Shown: positions 1 through 13,880, counted from the first letter of the stretch. The stretch is DNA of 64,000 nucleotides from Bolinopsis microptera (GCF_026151205.1 NC_087076.1:20391919-20455918), one strand, 5' to 3'. The notes: generated by a model from the letters alone, not told the origin. Program-made: numbers and translations.

Positions 1-3000
1 AAAAAGGGGGGGGAAAAAAAGGCCCCCGACCCCCCTTTTTCAAAAATTTAACAAAAGGGAAATTTTATAAAAAAGGGGGGCCTTTTCGGGGAATAAAAAT
101 TGGAAGGGGCCCAAAAAAGGGCCTTTTTTTCCCTTGGGGAAAATTGGAAAATTGGGAAAATTTTTTCCCCAAATATTCCCGCCCCAGGTTGGGGGGGGTT
201 TTTCCGGAAAGGGGAAAAGTTTGGGCTGTGGGGCCCCCCCCCCAATTTCCCCCTTTTTGGAAAACACCCAAAAAGGGGGAAAACACCCCCCCTGGGGGGG
301 AACGCGGGGGCAAATGGAGGAACATTTTCCCCAAAAAACCACGAAATTGGGGGAAAAAAAAAATTCCCTTGGGGCCGGGGGCCCGGTTTGTTTGGGGGAA
401 AGGGGAAACCCCCCCATTTTTTTTTTGAGGTTTGGGGTTTTTTCAAAGGGGTTTTTAAATTTTTTGGAAACCCCTTCCATGGGGGGGGGGGGGGAAATTT
501 CCCAGCAAAAAGGCAAAAACCGGAAAACCCCCAAAAACTTGGTTTGGGGTTTGTCCCCCCCGTTTGGGGGCCCCTTTCCCCTTGGTTTTAAAAGGGGGAA
601 AAAAGATTGAGGGGGAAAAATTTTTGGGTTTCCCCCGGGTTTCTTTTTTTTTCGATTAAAAAAAAACCCCAGGGGGGGAAGGGGGGGCCCCCCGGGGAAA
701 AAATTGGGGGGGGGTTTCCCCCCTTTCCCGGGGTTCCCCCCAAAATTAAAAAAAGGGAAATTTTTGGAAAAAGGGGCCCCCCCGGAAAAACATCAAAAAC
801 CCGGGGCCCCTAAAAACCCCCAAAAATGGGGGGTTTTTGGGTTTTTTTTTGGCTGAAAAAAAGGGGTTTTTTTACCCCCGGGTGGGGGGAAACCCCACAA
901 ACCCCCTTTAGGGGTTTTCACGCCCCCCCAAAACAAAAATTTTTTCCCAAGTAGCAAAAAATTTACCAAAACCCAAAAAACCCCAAATTTTCCCCCCCAT
1001 CCCCCATTTTGGTTTTTACGGGGGCCCAAGCCCACTTTTCGGGGGAAAGGGAAAATTTCCCCCGGGGCCCCCCCATTTTTTTCCCAAGGGCAAGACCCTT
1101 TTTTGGGGGCGGGAAAAAATTCCCCGGGTTTCCCCCAGAAAATTTTTCCCCCCCCCTTTTTCCCCCCTTTATTCCTCCCGGGGGCCGGGTGATAGTTTTT
1201 GAAGTACTTCTTACAAAAAACCTTACAAACCCAAAAACCCCTTTGTTTTTTCGCCAAAACCCTGAAAAAAAAAGAAAAAAAATTTTTTGGGAAAAAAAAC
1301 CGTGGGGGGTTTTGAAAAAATTCCCCGGGAAGAAATTTTTTAAAAACAGAAAAAACCCCCCAACCCCTTTTTTTAAACGGGGGGAAAAAAACATCGGGAA
1401 AAATTTTTCCCCTTGGTTTGGAAAAAATTTGGGGGGACCTTTTACCCCCCCCCGGGAAAAAAGGAAAGGCCCGTAAAAGGAATTTTGGGGGTTTTCAAAA
1501 AAAAAAACGGCCCTTAAAAAAGGGGGGGGGGGTTTGGGTTGGGGGCTTTTTCCCAGGGCCCAAAACAAAAAAACGTTTTTTTGGGGTTTTTTCCCCCTTT
1601 TAAAAGGGGGCCCCAAAAAGGGGGAAACATTTTTCCTTTTGGGAAGTATTTTTAAAAAAAAAGGCCGTAATTTTTTTAAAAAAATTTTTCGGTTTTTTTT
1701 CCCAATTACCGGGGGGCCCCAAAATTTTTCCAAAAAAACTTTTCCCCAAATTTTACCCCCCTTTCCCCCCCCGGGAAATTTTCCCCCCTTCGGGGCCGGG
1801 GGCCCCTTTCCCTCCCCCCCAAAAAAACCAAAAATTAAAAAAAAGGGTCCCAAAGGGAAGGGAAAATTGGGGGGCCCCGGGCCCCCTTTTCCCGGTTGGA
1901 TTTTCCAAATTTTTTTTGGGCCCCTTTGGGAAAAACCCAAAAATTTTTAAAAAAAAAACCCCCGGGGGGGCCCAGAAAATTTTTTTCCCCCCAAAATTGG
2001 GAGAGTTTTTTCCAAACCTCAAACCCTTCACCCCGGGGGAAAAAAAAAACCAATTGGAAATTTTTGGGGAGGAAGGAACCCCAACAAGGGCCCTTTTTTT
2101 TTCCCCCCGGAGAAAGGGGGGGGTTTCCCCTTTTGCAAAAAGGGGGGAAATTGGGCCCGGGGGGGAAAAATGGGGGGGTTTTTTTGGGGAAGGGGGCAAA
2201 AATTTTCCCGGCCTTTGAAACTTTGGGGGGGGGGGGGGGAAAATTTTTAAATTTTAAAGGGAAGGGTTTTTGGGGATTTTTCCGGGGGTTTTAAAAAACC
2301 CCTCGGGGAACCCCACCCAGGGGTTAAAAAAAGGGAAACGGGGGGCCCTAAAAGAAAGGGGGGAAAAAAATTGCCCTTTTTTAAAAGGGTTTTGGACTTT
2401 TTTTTTTTTTTTTTTTTTGGCTTTTTTTTAAATTTTGGGTTTTTTAAACTGAAAATCGGAAAATATTACCCGGGGTTGGAAGAGAAAAAGGGGGAAAAAA
2501 AGGGGAAAAAAAGGGGGGTTAAAGGGGAGAAAGGGGCCCCCCAAAAATTTTTTTTCGGTTTTTCCCCAAACCCGGGACCCCTTTAAAGGTTTCCAAAAAT
2601 TTTTTTAAAATATGGTTTTTTTAAAAAAGAAAAAAAAATATTTTCCCAAAAAATTACTAAATTAAAAAATTTTTAATTTTTGGACCCTGAAAAGGGGGGG
2701 GCCGTTTTGGGGGGGGGCCCGGGGGGGGGGCCGGGGAAAAATTTTCCCCCCCCCTTACTCCCTAACTTCCTTTTTTTTAAAATTTTCCCCCTTGCCTCTT
2801 TAAAAACCAAAAATAAAAAACCCCCGGGGAATTTTCATTTATTTAAAATAAAGAAAACAAAAATAAAAAAAAGGGGGAAATTTAAAACCCCCTTTTTATT
2901 TGATTTTTTAAATTATTTGGGAAAAAAAATTTTTAATTTAAAAATTTAAATTTTTTTTTTCCAAAGGATTTTTTTTTTCCCGGGAAAAAAAACCCAAAAT

Positions 3001-3640
3001 ATATTTTTAAAATTAAAAAATTTTTTGGGGGAAAAAGGGGGAAATTAAAATTTTTAAAAATTAAAACAGGAAAAAAAAAAAATAAAATTTTTTTTAACCA
3101 AAGGGGGAAACCCCAACAAAAACAAATTCCGGGTTTTTTGGGGCTAAAAACTTTTTTAAAATTCAAAATTTTTGGGGTTTTCAGAAAATGGGAACAAAAA
3201 GGGGCCGGGAAATAAAAATAAAAAATTAAAAAAAAATTTAAAAATTTTTTTAAAAAATTTTTTTAAACCGCGTTACTTTTTATCACGAAGAAAAAACCCA
3301 AAAATATAAAATTTTTAAAAATGCAAAAAAAAATTTCGGGAAAAGGGGGGAAATTAAAAGGGGGCGGGGGTTTCCAAAAGGGGGGATTGGGTTTTTGGGG
3401 GCCCTTAAAGGGGGGGGAAATTTCCGAAAAAATTTTTTGAGGGGGGGACAAAGGGGAGGAAAGGGAAAATTAAGGGGGAAAACGGGGGGAAAAGGGGGAG
3501 GGAAATTGGGGGGGGGCCCTTAAATTTTTTGGGAGTTTTTTTTTTTTAAAAAAAGGGGTTAAAAGGGGGTTTTCGGGGGTTGGGTTGTTTTTTTCCCGGT
3601 TTAAAAATGGGGGTTCAAAAAAACCCCGGGGGCCCAAAAC
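1..3640. other. Homopolymer-run, low-quality sequence
   Basis: This stretch consists almost entirely of runs of 3 to 20 identical bases (A, G, C or T) with very few ordinary trinucleotides, and it switches abruptly to normal-looking sequence at about 3640-3660. Long open frames on both strands here are rich in Gly, Pro, Phe and Lys simply because of GGG, CCC, TTT and AAA runs, so none is called as a gene. It lies exactly at the outer end of the left arm of the inverted repeat, where sequence matching about 29800 onward would be expected. The best reading is a degraded base-calling tail, not biology. Confidence 0.85.
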
Positions 3641-4485
3641 CCCCAAAAGGAAGCCACATATGTTTTTTAATCGGGCCGGTGGTAAAGTGGTTTATTTGAT
3701 AAATTATGTGGACCGAAAATGTGATACTAAGTGTCTACTCCTCTCTCCTACTCCCTTTCTCATCCCCCATACTCCCATATAATGATATGCTATATCAAGT
3801 ATTACTATTAGATACGTTGAGGGGTACTCGAAAATGAATTGAAGTATGCTTTTGGTACATGGCCGATTACATACTTTTGCCACGTTTTTAACTACCAAAT
3901 GTAATGGGTTTTTTAGAATATAATTTAATAGGTGGGGTTTATACCCTTGCATTTTCAACTGCGATAGTGAAGTCCCGGCCCCGTAAGCCTTGTAATTATT
4001 GGTTACACATAGTGTAACATAATCTCGAATATATTATTGCTACAAAACAGCATTATTGGAAGTTATTTGGTTAAATTAATGTGTTGAGTATGTACAAATT
4101 TGTGATATTTGGCCCTCGGATTTAAAGGAGAATGCGCAAATTTGGTCCTCAGCTCAGAGAACTGGAATAATCGCGATTTGTCGCCGAGGATCTGAGAAAA
4201 TTGCAAATTGTCTCGCCCTCTGCAACGTCAAAAATCACGAATTTGTCGCGGAGAATGGGAAAATCGAGATTCTGGCACGTGCCGCTTTTTCCTTTTGACC
4301 TTGCTGACTAACTTACCATCGTTCAGGTAGATAAAGGATTTTCTGAAGCTGGTATAGACACTAGACAGCCACGTTACTGGGCCGCGCTTAGCCTGTCATT
4401 CCGCCTAATCTCTATTCGGTTATGTTTATGAACATGATAGCCTGAGGTCCCCAGGTAAACAGCCACACTGATCCGACAGTCATAG

Positions 4486-4644
4486 TATATCCGAGATACT
4501 CTCAAACAGATGCCGTATCTTGATGCTTTTGTAAAGGAAGTGTACGATACCACCCTCCCAGTGCATTTCATCAACCGGATAATGTTCCAAACAAGTCAAA
4601 CTTATAAGTTATATGTGGATATTACCTCCCCCTCTGATACCGGC
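4486..4644 (+). pseudogene. Cytochrome P450 exon, left-arm copy
   Basis: This is the mirror copy of the exon at 28843-28998. The start (PYLDAFVKEV) is readable, but the frame is disturbed just after it, so the ExxR motif seen in the other arm is lost here. Because this arm is full of single-base indels relative to its partner, the damage may be sequencing error rather than decay. No heme-binding exon is visible nearby. Confidence 0.55.
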
Positions 4645-6620
4645 TTTTTGTATTTTTGTTATTCACTTATTGTTCAGTATTTTGTTATCTTCTTTATCTG
4701 CTCAATCTTCTTTGTGGTCCTACTGGTATTCGCCATGATTTCTTCTTAATAAAGACTTTTTACTTGTTGGCTCGAAATTGGTAAATGTTTCAGCTGTTGA
4801 GCAGTCAGAAGGTAATGCATCACTGGGAAACAGTATTGGTCTGAACTCTGAAACCCGTGAAGTTCAGTCAGCCCCCAAAAACCCTACACCTACATTTCCT
4901 TCTTCTTAGGACCCCGATTCCGCAAAAATCGCGATTCCGCACGTGCCCACGATTTCCTTTTGACCTCATGGTTTAATCCGTTTAGTTGGAGATTTTAATA
5001 GTTGTGGTTACATTTTGTTACGTGTCGATCATATCCAAGCTCTGCTATTTCTCTTTTATCAATATATTTTAATTTCCACTGTGCTTAATAACAAGTGCAA
5101 GTACAAGTAAAAGTCCATTTATATCTGCCAAATTTCTGATCAGGAAATGAAATATTTGAGAATGGGACAGAAATTGGAAAATATGTATTTTCGTTTTGTA
5201 AAGCTTACTGTTAACTGTTAGTATGCTTCGACGCTTCGTCCGACCGGAAATCAAACTTCCGCACCTTAGTTGTGACGGTATCATATGCCATCTAGAGTTT
5301 GCTGACTAATTGGTTGTTGGAAGGAAAATTCAGTCAAAACTGTAAAATTTTGGTCCAGGAAAATTTCATTTTCAAAAATTGAAAATGGGGCAATTACAGA
5401 GAAAAGAACACAATTAATTTTTCATTAAGCCCGGGGGATTTGCCTTCCAGTGTCTCAGTTTGATCCTCGTACCATTCTTAGTCTTTTGGTTTACTGGCCA
5501 CTGGGGCAAAAAAATTCCATAAAATCTGTCAAATTTTGTTTCAGGAAAACAGTGTCGTGCATACAAACAGGCAGATCTCTGGAAGATTAAGAGCGGAAAA
5601 TAGAAAAACGCCAACATTTCAGAAAAAAAATGCCAATGGCATCTGCAAAGTATGGATTGAGGAGATGACTGGAAAGAAATTAGGGGCTTATATAACTCTA
5701 TAATAAGTTCACCAGTTTTTGGAAAGATAGAACGATTTGTTTGGTAAAATTGTGTGGCTTTTGAAGACTGATATAATAGTCAGCCTGTTCAAAATAAATT
5801 TATTTTTACTTTTTAAGATTTTACACACAATAATTGCATTTTATGATTTTATATTTTCAATTCCAATTACATTAAGGTAAGGACAGGATTTTTAGTGCAT
5901 TTTAAACCATTTATGTTAATTCCTGTTTAGTTCCTGCATGTCATGCGCACTGCGCAGGACCGTTTTAGGTTATACAAATTATTATCGTTTTAGGTTATAA
6001 CAATTTTTTGACCAATTTTAAGTAAATATCATTCATAACGAGCTCAGGAAACAAAAAAAATGGAACTTGAAGTTTGAAAAATACATTTTTCTTTCGACAA
6101 GATTTGAGAAATTGTCATATTAATAGTTTTTTAGTTTCCATTGGAGCTGTTTTCCACTTAAAAGGAATTTCGATATTCTTTAAGAAAAAAAAAAAATCAA
6201 AACTTTTAATCACAATAAAAGAATAAACATCAAATTTACAATTTTGATTTAAAAACACGATGTCAACAAGAGTTCTATTATAATAATATAGAATTTTCTT
6301 ACACAGTTGACAAACAGCGGCTTAGACACTATTATTTATCCAATTTATATATTATGCTATTTTATTATACCCAGATATTATGTAAACGTTATATAATTGT
6401 ATACCTTTACATATTTAGGTGGTTAGATTAACTAATATGTTAATACTCTCCCTCCACAGGCAGAACTGTTAATGTTAAGTTACAAACTTTAGCAAAAGTA
6501 CAATACAAATCTTCCAAACCATGCATTAAATTGAGTCGACAAAGAATATTCTGTTCAAGTTGTACTTGCAAATCTTGTTATCCTGAATCAAGTTGTATTT
6601 GCCAAATCTTGTTACCTGAA

Positions 6621-8882
6621 TCAAGTTCTGAGTGGTTAAAGGGACATTTATCTGGACTCAAAAGATCATACTTTAAATAACGTCCCACATTTCTAGCATC
6701 TATCTTTTACCTTGAGCTCCCTCATTCTCTCTGCCATTCTCCGGATACATGCTTCCTGTTCTGGAGCTACTGCCATGTTTTTCTCCGATGATGCCCAGTT
6801 TATCTTCAGCGCAGATCTCCCAGGAAGAAACCTCTCGATTGGAGAGTTACACTCCAAGGTTTGTACGCCACGTTGTAGCCAAGGAAACGCTATTTCTCCT
6901 ACTGGTAGGGTGTCTAGGATCCTGTCCATTGGTAATCACTTCGTCTTGATTAGGTGGGGCCATTCTCATGCAGGTAGGAAAAATTTGGTGCGAAGGAGTA
7001 GGTGAAACGTTTTGGAAGTTAACAGAGGCGTGGTAGAAAAGAGAAGTTGAAGATGATAGCTTGTCAGAAGCTCGATAAGTTTTTCTTTGGTTGACAGTGA
7101 TTTTGGGAATCCGGCACCATTTTCGAATCTCCGGAAACCATTTTCGACTATTTCTTTGCAGAAAATTTTGGATTTCCTCGTCTTTTTGAACGTCCCTCAT
7201 CTGATAGGTATGCCAAACCAACCATTTCAATTACATAACTTTCAATTATCTTCCAGTTAGCCATCATATCATCCCTGTGCAGATATTCGGGAATGTCCTT
7301 AACTCCACGATCCTCTACACCTTTGGGGAACAGAAGCTCTTCGTAGCAGAATTGTTTTGTAATAATTGTCAAAAAACTTTCCTCGTTTCATCACCGACTC
7401 CTAAGAACATAGAAAAGCCGCCCCTCCTCAGGATTCATGAAAATAACTCTTGCTTGCACGTTAACAGGTACAATTCCCTGTATGTGTGGCTGCAGAAGTC
7501 TCAGTATTGGGTGAGCGTTCGGCAAGTTCCGATATGCAGCCACTCCAAAGGATTCTCCTACAACCATGGGCTCTTGCAAAATGTGCACATAGGGAATAAC
7601 CTGTTCAAGTCCGAGCTCCTAAAGTAAATCTTGGCTAAGAGCCACTTCAGATATTCCGGATCTTCTTTGTCTGTCCCTGGCTTTGGAGGTGTCCACCAAG
7701 GTTTGGGGTTTTCCGTCGTTTCTATTTTCCAGCCGTATCAACACGGGAATCATTCGACCGTCGGTGGTCTGGTAAAGAAGACAATCAGCCAGAGTTACAT
7801 ACCATGTTTGTTTAGTTCCAGTCACTTTCAGACTCTGCTTACCTCCATGCTTAACTCCGATTAATCCATCTGTCGTCACTTCAAATAAGTGTCCGTCCTC
7901 CAACACCTGTTGGGGTGACTTTCCTTCCAGTGAATAATCAGTGATCTTCTCAACACCCTCTTTCCATCGTCCTTCCAAAGATTCCACCTTCCTAAGTTTT
8001 TATTGCATGTGGTCCACAAAGCATTTGTCGACCAAACTCTTCATCCTTATGCCAAATTTTGATAGCTTTCTGTGCTTCGTAAATTTGAGTTTTATCCCAG
8101 CCCATTTCTTCAGCCTTTATCATCATATGGTCTCTGTAATGGTCCAAAAGAGTCAAACCTTTCCTCCTCGTAAACTGAAAATTATTTTTTGGAGAACGTT
8201 TTGAAGGGCGTTCTTTTGAACTTCACTCTTTCCTCCCAGCTTTAAAGCCAGGTACACTTCCAAACGAGCCTCTCTGAACTGCAAGAACCTGGGTAACTTG
8301 TCGTAATCCTTGACTCCCAAGTACCCTGGATACAGTAATGTACCTTCCTCTTTTGCGGGATCCACCCACTTTACCATGGATTGAGTCGTCTCCAAATCTT
8401 CTTCTCTTGCTTTGATGATGAATTCCTCGGTTTCATGGTGTTTCAGAGTTCCAGTCCTTCTCGGATTAGAAAATGTGGTGGACATCCCATCTTAGCAACA
8501 GTAGGATTTCCTCGCATCGGGTTGTGTGGAAACACAAAGTTCTTGATGGGAAAACGATAGACCTGATAGTTAAAGATAATGGTGATCTCCCGCACAAAAA
8601 GGGCATCTTTAATCAGCTCCAACTTATTACTCTCCAAATCCACCTTCAGCAGTTTGGGTACTCCAATCGTGTCAGGCAGCCAGTGCTGAATCCTAACACT
8701 TCCCTCAGTGTCGAAGTCAAAGCTCTCAGTGACCCTGATAGGTTGGGATTCAGTGCTGTCAGATCCTGGGTTGATGGTTATGATCATAGTTCCGTCGCAC
8801 CATTTCTTGCTCTTTTGGAGCTGCGGATAATTGACCCGGTCTGGATGATGAAGGCATAGGGTACTTCTTCTTGAGCAGGCAT
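6621..8882 (-). pseudogene. PLAT-lipoxygenase, left-arm copy with many indels
   Basis: Inverted duplicate of the lipoxygenase at 24682-26918. The whole gene from ATG (8882) to stop (6621) is present and nearly identical in bases, but is split over about seven or eight reading frames by single-base insertions and deletions, for example an extra T after AAACC and a missing G in GAAGGGACTGG relative to the right copy. In one place, about 7935-7950, this copy is in frame where the right copy is not (segment VEKITDYSLEGK). Alternating errors between two otherwise near-identical copies suggest sequencing noise more than a true pseudogene. Function, if real, would be as for the right copy. Confidence 0.8.
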
Positions 8883-9619
8883 TGTTGTAGCTAGAAATAA
8901 TAATTAGGTTTTGGTCAATACAGCACGTAAGAATTTAACAAATGTGAAAACAATTTATATCTACAACAACAATACAAGTATAAAACCAGATCCCACGATA
9001 CGGATAAGTGCACGTGTGCACGTGTGGACATGACCACGATAAAGTGCACCAAAATAAACTTACAATCGAACTAAACAGAATACACGATAATATAACGACT
9101 GTATTGTACGATTTAGTAACTGATACCTCAGATGACATTCGTCCAATAATCAAACGAACAAGTTTAACGAGTGTGTTTCATTATTGTCCCGATCGAACTA
9201 CAAGGGAGTAATACTATTATACATTTGCCTAAGAACTGAAGAGTATAATTAGTGAAAATTCAAAAATAACGACACTGCTACTTACTATACTAGCACAACT
9301 GCCAGTTATTTAACTATTTAATAATGACGCGAATACTACACTTAAGTTGTTTGAGCTTACGTTGACAAAGCATCTGCCACAATTATAACATACACTGGAA
9401 CCACATTAAAATAACTTCGGAATTTTACCTCATGAAACGATCAACACAGAACGAAGACCCTGACATCCTAAAATAAAAACTGTTACATTATTTACAACAA
9501 TGACTCAGGAGTGCCATGTGAATAAAGCAACAAACATACCGGCAGGAACTGAAACTCGGTTCTGTCAAAAATAAAATACTCCTATCAGAAGATGATAACA
9601 TAACCTTACTTAACAGTCG

Positions 9620-10284
9620 AGAGAAACTTTGATTAGATGTAAATTGGAAACGAATATGTAATCCCTGCTATAAAGAATTAGTATTGAAAAATAAAATATA
9701 AATCTTTTTCATAAGAAATAATATCGCGATGCCTGAAGGTGGTGAAAGAGGTGAAAGGAGGTGAGTAAAGAGAAGTAAATAAGGAAATATAAAGTAGGGA
9801 AGGACTTGAAGGAAGGTTGGAATAAGAAGGAGAAGATGTAAGATCACCTAATAACCTGTAGTACTACCTAACTAGTAATTTTTGAAATTTTTGTGACATT
9901 GTATCGCGATGCGTTTTACTGTGCCGCGCCGCGCAATTAAAAAGCTCTCACAGCTAAATCGCGAGGATCGCTACTGTCCGCGCCGAGCTCCATGAATTTG
10001 ACATCGTCAATTAAACGTGGTCATATAAAGCAATGTTATTAGTGAATGAAATATTTTTTGCATAACATATATTTTAAACCAATGACAAATTCCAGCAGGC
10101 AATGTTTCAATTAAGATGCATTGCTCCATGGAGACATTGGCAAATTGAACCACATTGAATCAAAATTCCCAAAGTATAACGATTTGTAAACGTGACCGTA
10201 ACGTTTATGTAAGTTATAGAACCTTCCTTGGAGGTACCAAACGATTTCTATCAATTGCTTATGGTACGGCTAGGGCCTGTCGTG
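9620..10284. other. Noncoding flank, left arm
   Basis: Mirror of about 23340-24000. A+T-rich with GGTGAAAGAGGTGAAAGGAGG-like purine repeats near 9740-9780 and GCGCCGCGC-type GC islands near 9900-9990. No gene seen. Confidence 0.5.
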
Positions 10285-11615
10285 ATACAGCCTTGTTTGA
10301 AGGCAACATCCCATTGTTTGAAGGCACAAGGCAACTAGCCTTGTTTGAAGGCAAACAGCCATGTTTTGTACGGCACAAGGCAACAGCCATGTATTGAAGG
10401 CAACAGCCTTGTTTTTGAAGGCAACAGCCTTGTTTTGAAGCAACAGCCTTGTTTTGTAAGGCAACAGCCTTGTTTTAGGCAATAGCCCTTGTTTTGAAGG
10501 CAACAGCCTGTGTTTTGAAGGCAAACAAGGGCAACAGCCTTGTTTTGAAGCAACAGCCTTGTTTTGAAGGCACAAGGCCAACATCCCCGGATGTTATGAC
10601 GGCGAACAGCCTTGTTTTGAAGGCAACAAGGCAACAGCCTTTGTTATGAAGGCACCAGCCCTTTTTTTGTACGGCACAAGGCAACAGCCCTTGATTTGGA
10701 AGCAACAGCCTTGTTTTGAAAGGCAACAAGCCTTGTTTTGAAGGCAACAGCCTTGTTTTGAAGGCAACAGCCATGTTTTGAAGGAAACAGGCCTTGTTTT
10801 TTTTTTGTGTAGGTTTTTAATTTTGAAGGCAACAGCCTTGGTTTGAAGGCACCACAAGCAACAGCCTTGTTTTGAAGGCAACAGCCTTGTTTTTGAAGGC
10901 ACAAGGCAACCAGCCATTGTTTTGAAGGCAACAGCCTGTTTAGTACGCACAAGGCAACAGCCTTGTATTGAAGGCAACACCTTGGTTTGAAAGGCAAAAC
11001 AGCCTTGATTTGAAGGCAACAGCCTTGTTTTTTTGAAGGCAATCAGCCTTGTTTTGAAGGCAACAGCCATGTTTTGAAGGCAACAAAGTCAACAGCCTTG
11101 TTTTGCAGGCAACAGCCTTGTTTTGAAAGGCACCTGCAACAAGCCTTGTTTTGAAGGCAACAGCCTTTGTTTTGTACGGCACAAGCAACAGCCTTTTTTT
11201 TGAAGGCAACCGCCATTGTTTTGAAGGCAACAGCCTTGTTATTGAAGCAACACCTTGATTTGAAGGCAACAGCCTTGTTTTGAAGGCAAACAGCAGCCTT
11301 GTTTTGAAGGCACAAGGGCAACAGCCTTGTTTTGAAGGTCACAAGGCAACAGCCTTGTTTTGAAGGCACAAGGCAACAGCCTTGTTTTGTACGGCACAAG
11401 GCAAGCCTGTATTTTGAAGGCACAAGTCAGCATCCTTGTTTTTGAAGGCACAAGGCAAAGCCTTGTTTTTGAAGGCCACAAGGCAAAAAGCCTTGATTTT
11501 GGAAGGCACAAGCAACAGCCTTGTTTTGAAGAGGCACAAGCAACAACAGCTGTTTTGAAAGGCACAAGGCAACAGCCTGTTTTGAAGGCACAAGGCCAAC
11601 AGCCTTTTTTGATGT
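10285..11615. repeat. 27-bp tandem array, left-arm copy, irregular
   Basis: Degenerate repeats of ttttgaaggcaacagccttg and variants with gcacaaggc or gtacggcacaaggc inserts. It has numerous single-base insertions and deletions and is about 1.3 kb long. The mirror array in the right arm is only about 0.38 kb and regular. The long Leu, Pro, Cys and Lys-rich reading frames through it are products of the repeat and are not called as genes. Confidence 0.92.
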
Positions 11616-11884
11616 GCAAAGTTATGAAGTTCGGTGCCATTTAATTTGAAAATTGCCAAAAAACTGTAAACTTGTTCCGACAGCAAAGAGTTCAATGTCC
11701 AATGAGACTCCTGCCATGCAGTTACCTCGTGTTTATTCTCGGATGCCACATGACAGCTTACCAAACTGCTTGAAGGACGCGCACGTTTGTCACGTGATTT
11801 GTCATTTTGATTATTTCTTCTTGATTGGAGCAACTTGTAATTCATAAATCCCATTTTATTGAGTACAGTAACTGAATACAAGTT

Positions 11885-12000
11885 TAGAATACATTTATGA
11901 AAGTATTCCTTTTCCCCCTTTTTTGGGGGGTGTTTATTTATTTTTTTGGCGCCTATAGATACTCCACAGGGGGGGGGGGGGTGGGGTAATTTCCAACGAT
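11885..12000. other. Homopolymer-noise patch in left arm
   Basis: Two bursts of C, T and G runs (one is 12 consecutive G) interrupt sequence that is continuous in the right arm (about 22640-22680). The texture matches the noise at 1-3640. Confidence 0.6.
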
Positions 12001-13370
12001 TACAGTGATAATTTCAAGCTTGACATCAACCCTGCTGTTCTCCTCAAACTATAAGGAGAGACTTTGTGAATCCTAATTTTGCTTGAGGCCAAAGAAATCC
12101 ATGCCCTTCCCCTTCGCTGCTACTAGAGGTCACGTTATCTATCAAAGCGAACTGTACTTCTTGACTGTGCACATCGGTTACCACGTGCCCTACAAACTGG
12201 TGCCGAACCATAAAAAGTAAAACTTACAACGGGTTGCACGGTTATAGGATGTAGATAAAAGTGCAGATCACTACCTAGACCCGGACAGATATGGAATCTC
12301 TACCCTGCTTAGCTAAGGTAGCAATTCTAGTTGTAATTCTATATTATTACTCTATTGTGTTATACCGTACAGGTACAAGACCAAAAAAATTATTGGACCA
12401 ACAAATGTCAGCAATTTCGATAACAATTTATTGACTGTTCATAAGTTTATTTAATTTATCCAGCAGCAACAATTCCCCTCAGGGCAATAAAAAAGACGAC
12501 GTATTTCTGATTTAATCATCGCAATCGAGATTCACATTTGTGACTCAGACTGGCTTAGACAAAGTAGACAGGACAAATTATCAAATAAAACAAGTAATGT
12601 TTTTATTAACACATCTAGCTACCAATAATAATAACTAAAACAAGACTATAGATGCTTGACCATGCGAAAGCAGAAAAACGGCTACAAAAATGTGAAAGAA
12701 TGCCAAACGTGTACATTATACAGCATTCGTATCATCAGTTTTGATCAGTCCCATCGACATGCATTGCAAGCAAAGTGTAGTGGAGTAAAGGGGAAGAACT
12801 AAAATTACTTGGATTTCTACGCTTGATAAAATGACAACAAGAAGATTAGGAGTTAATATTGTCATTTAAATGATATAGATTATTTATTATCTCTAGAGAA
12901 GATTCACTTTATTATTTAAAAATATAATTACTAAGAGTGAAGGATCAACCATATACGTTATTGATATTGTTGAAAATATTTAATGATAAATTTGATATAA
13001 ATAATAAATGATTGTAATATTTTTATTGATGCCCCACATGCCACCACCATCGCGGGTTTACTACTACTACTACTAAGAGGAGGATCCACGCAGAACAGAA
13101 GACACTCATAAAAGAGAGACGGTAAATCAAGCGCTTTTCATTTCATTATAAGCATATGTGATCGATTTGCAATTAGTAGCCCTAGCCCCTCTGCAGTCTG
13201 TATTCTAATCAAATATATTTCCTACTGCCGAATCCTCAGGTAAATGTCCCAAGCAAGGAAATATATTTTGTGAACTAAAAATTTGTTAACTGGGAAAAAG
13301 AGATCTGTAAAAGTAAGACTGTCTTCAAAGATAAACTGCTCAACCCCCTGCATCTTTGGGAGCAAAATAT
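12000..13370. other. Noncoding A+T-rich segment, left arm
   Basis: Mirror of 21330-22680 at roughly 90% identity. It contains a short (ACT)n run near 13060-13075. No open frame or RNA gene is recognisable. Confidence 0.5.
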
Positions 13371-13500
13371 AGACTAACCAATTTTCTGTAACAGGCTGAT
13401 TGTCAAAGCAAAGACTAAGCAATACTGTAACAGGCTAATTGTCAACACAATAACTAACAATTCTGGAACAGGCTGATGGCAAGAATAGACTAACATTGCA
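13370..13500. repeat. 38-bp minisatellite, left-arm copy
   Basis: About three irregular copies of the 38-bp unit (gtaacaggctgattgtcaaa core, minus-strand sense of the right-arm unit) lie next to the 8-bp array, mirroring 21181-21330. Confidence 0.7.
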
Positions 13501-13880
13501 GTAACAGTGTTAACCCGTGTACACAATGTAACAACGTAAACAGTGTAATCATTTAGCAGTGTAACAGTGTAACAGTGTAACATTGTAACAGTGTAACAGT
13601 TTAAACAGTGTAACAGTGTAACAGTGTCACATGTACAGTGGTAAACAGTGTAACATGTAAGCATGTAACAGTGTAACATGTAACAGTGTAACAGTGTAAA
13701 CAGTGTAACAGTGTAACAGTGTAACAGTGATAACCTGTAACAGATTGAACAGTGTACCAGTGTAACAGTGAAAACAGTGTACATGAATAAACACAGATGT
13801 AACAGTGGAAACAGTGTAACCGTGACAGTGTAACAGTGTAACATTGTAACAGTGTAACAGTGTAACAGTGTAAACAGTGT
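13500..13880. repeat. 8-bp tandem array (TAACAGTG)n, left-arm copy
   Basis: Irregular repeats of taacagtg with frequent extra or missing bases. Mirror of the nearly perfect array at 20769-21187. The frame with repeated LHCYTVT-like residues is an artefact of the repeat. Confidence 0.92.

Noticed and set aside
40-2950. Many long overlapping open frames on both strands
   Set aside because: They come from homopolymer runs; Gly, Pro, Phe and Lys dominate in all frames and no domain is visible.
10285-11615. Cys/Leu/Lys-rich repeat proteins on the minus strand
   Set aside because: The frames follow the 27-bp tandem repeat, which by its length divisible by three stays open. The mirror array gives equally open frames on either strand.
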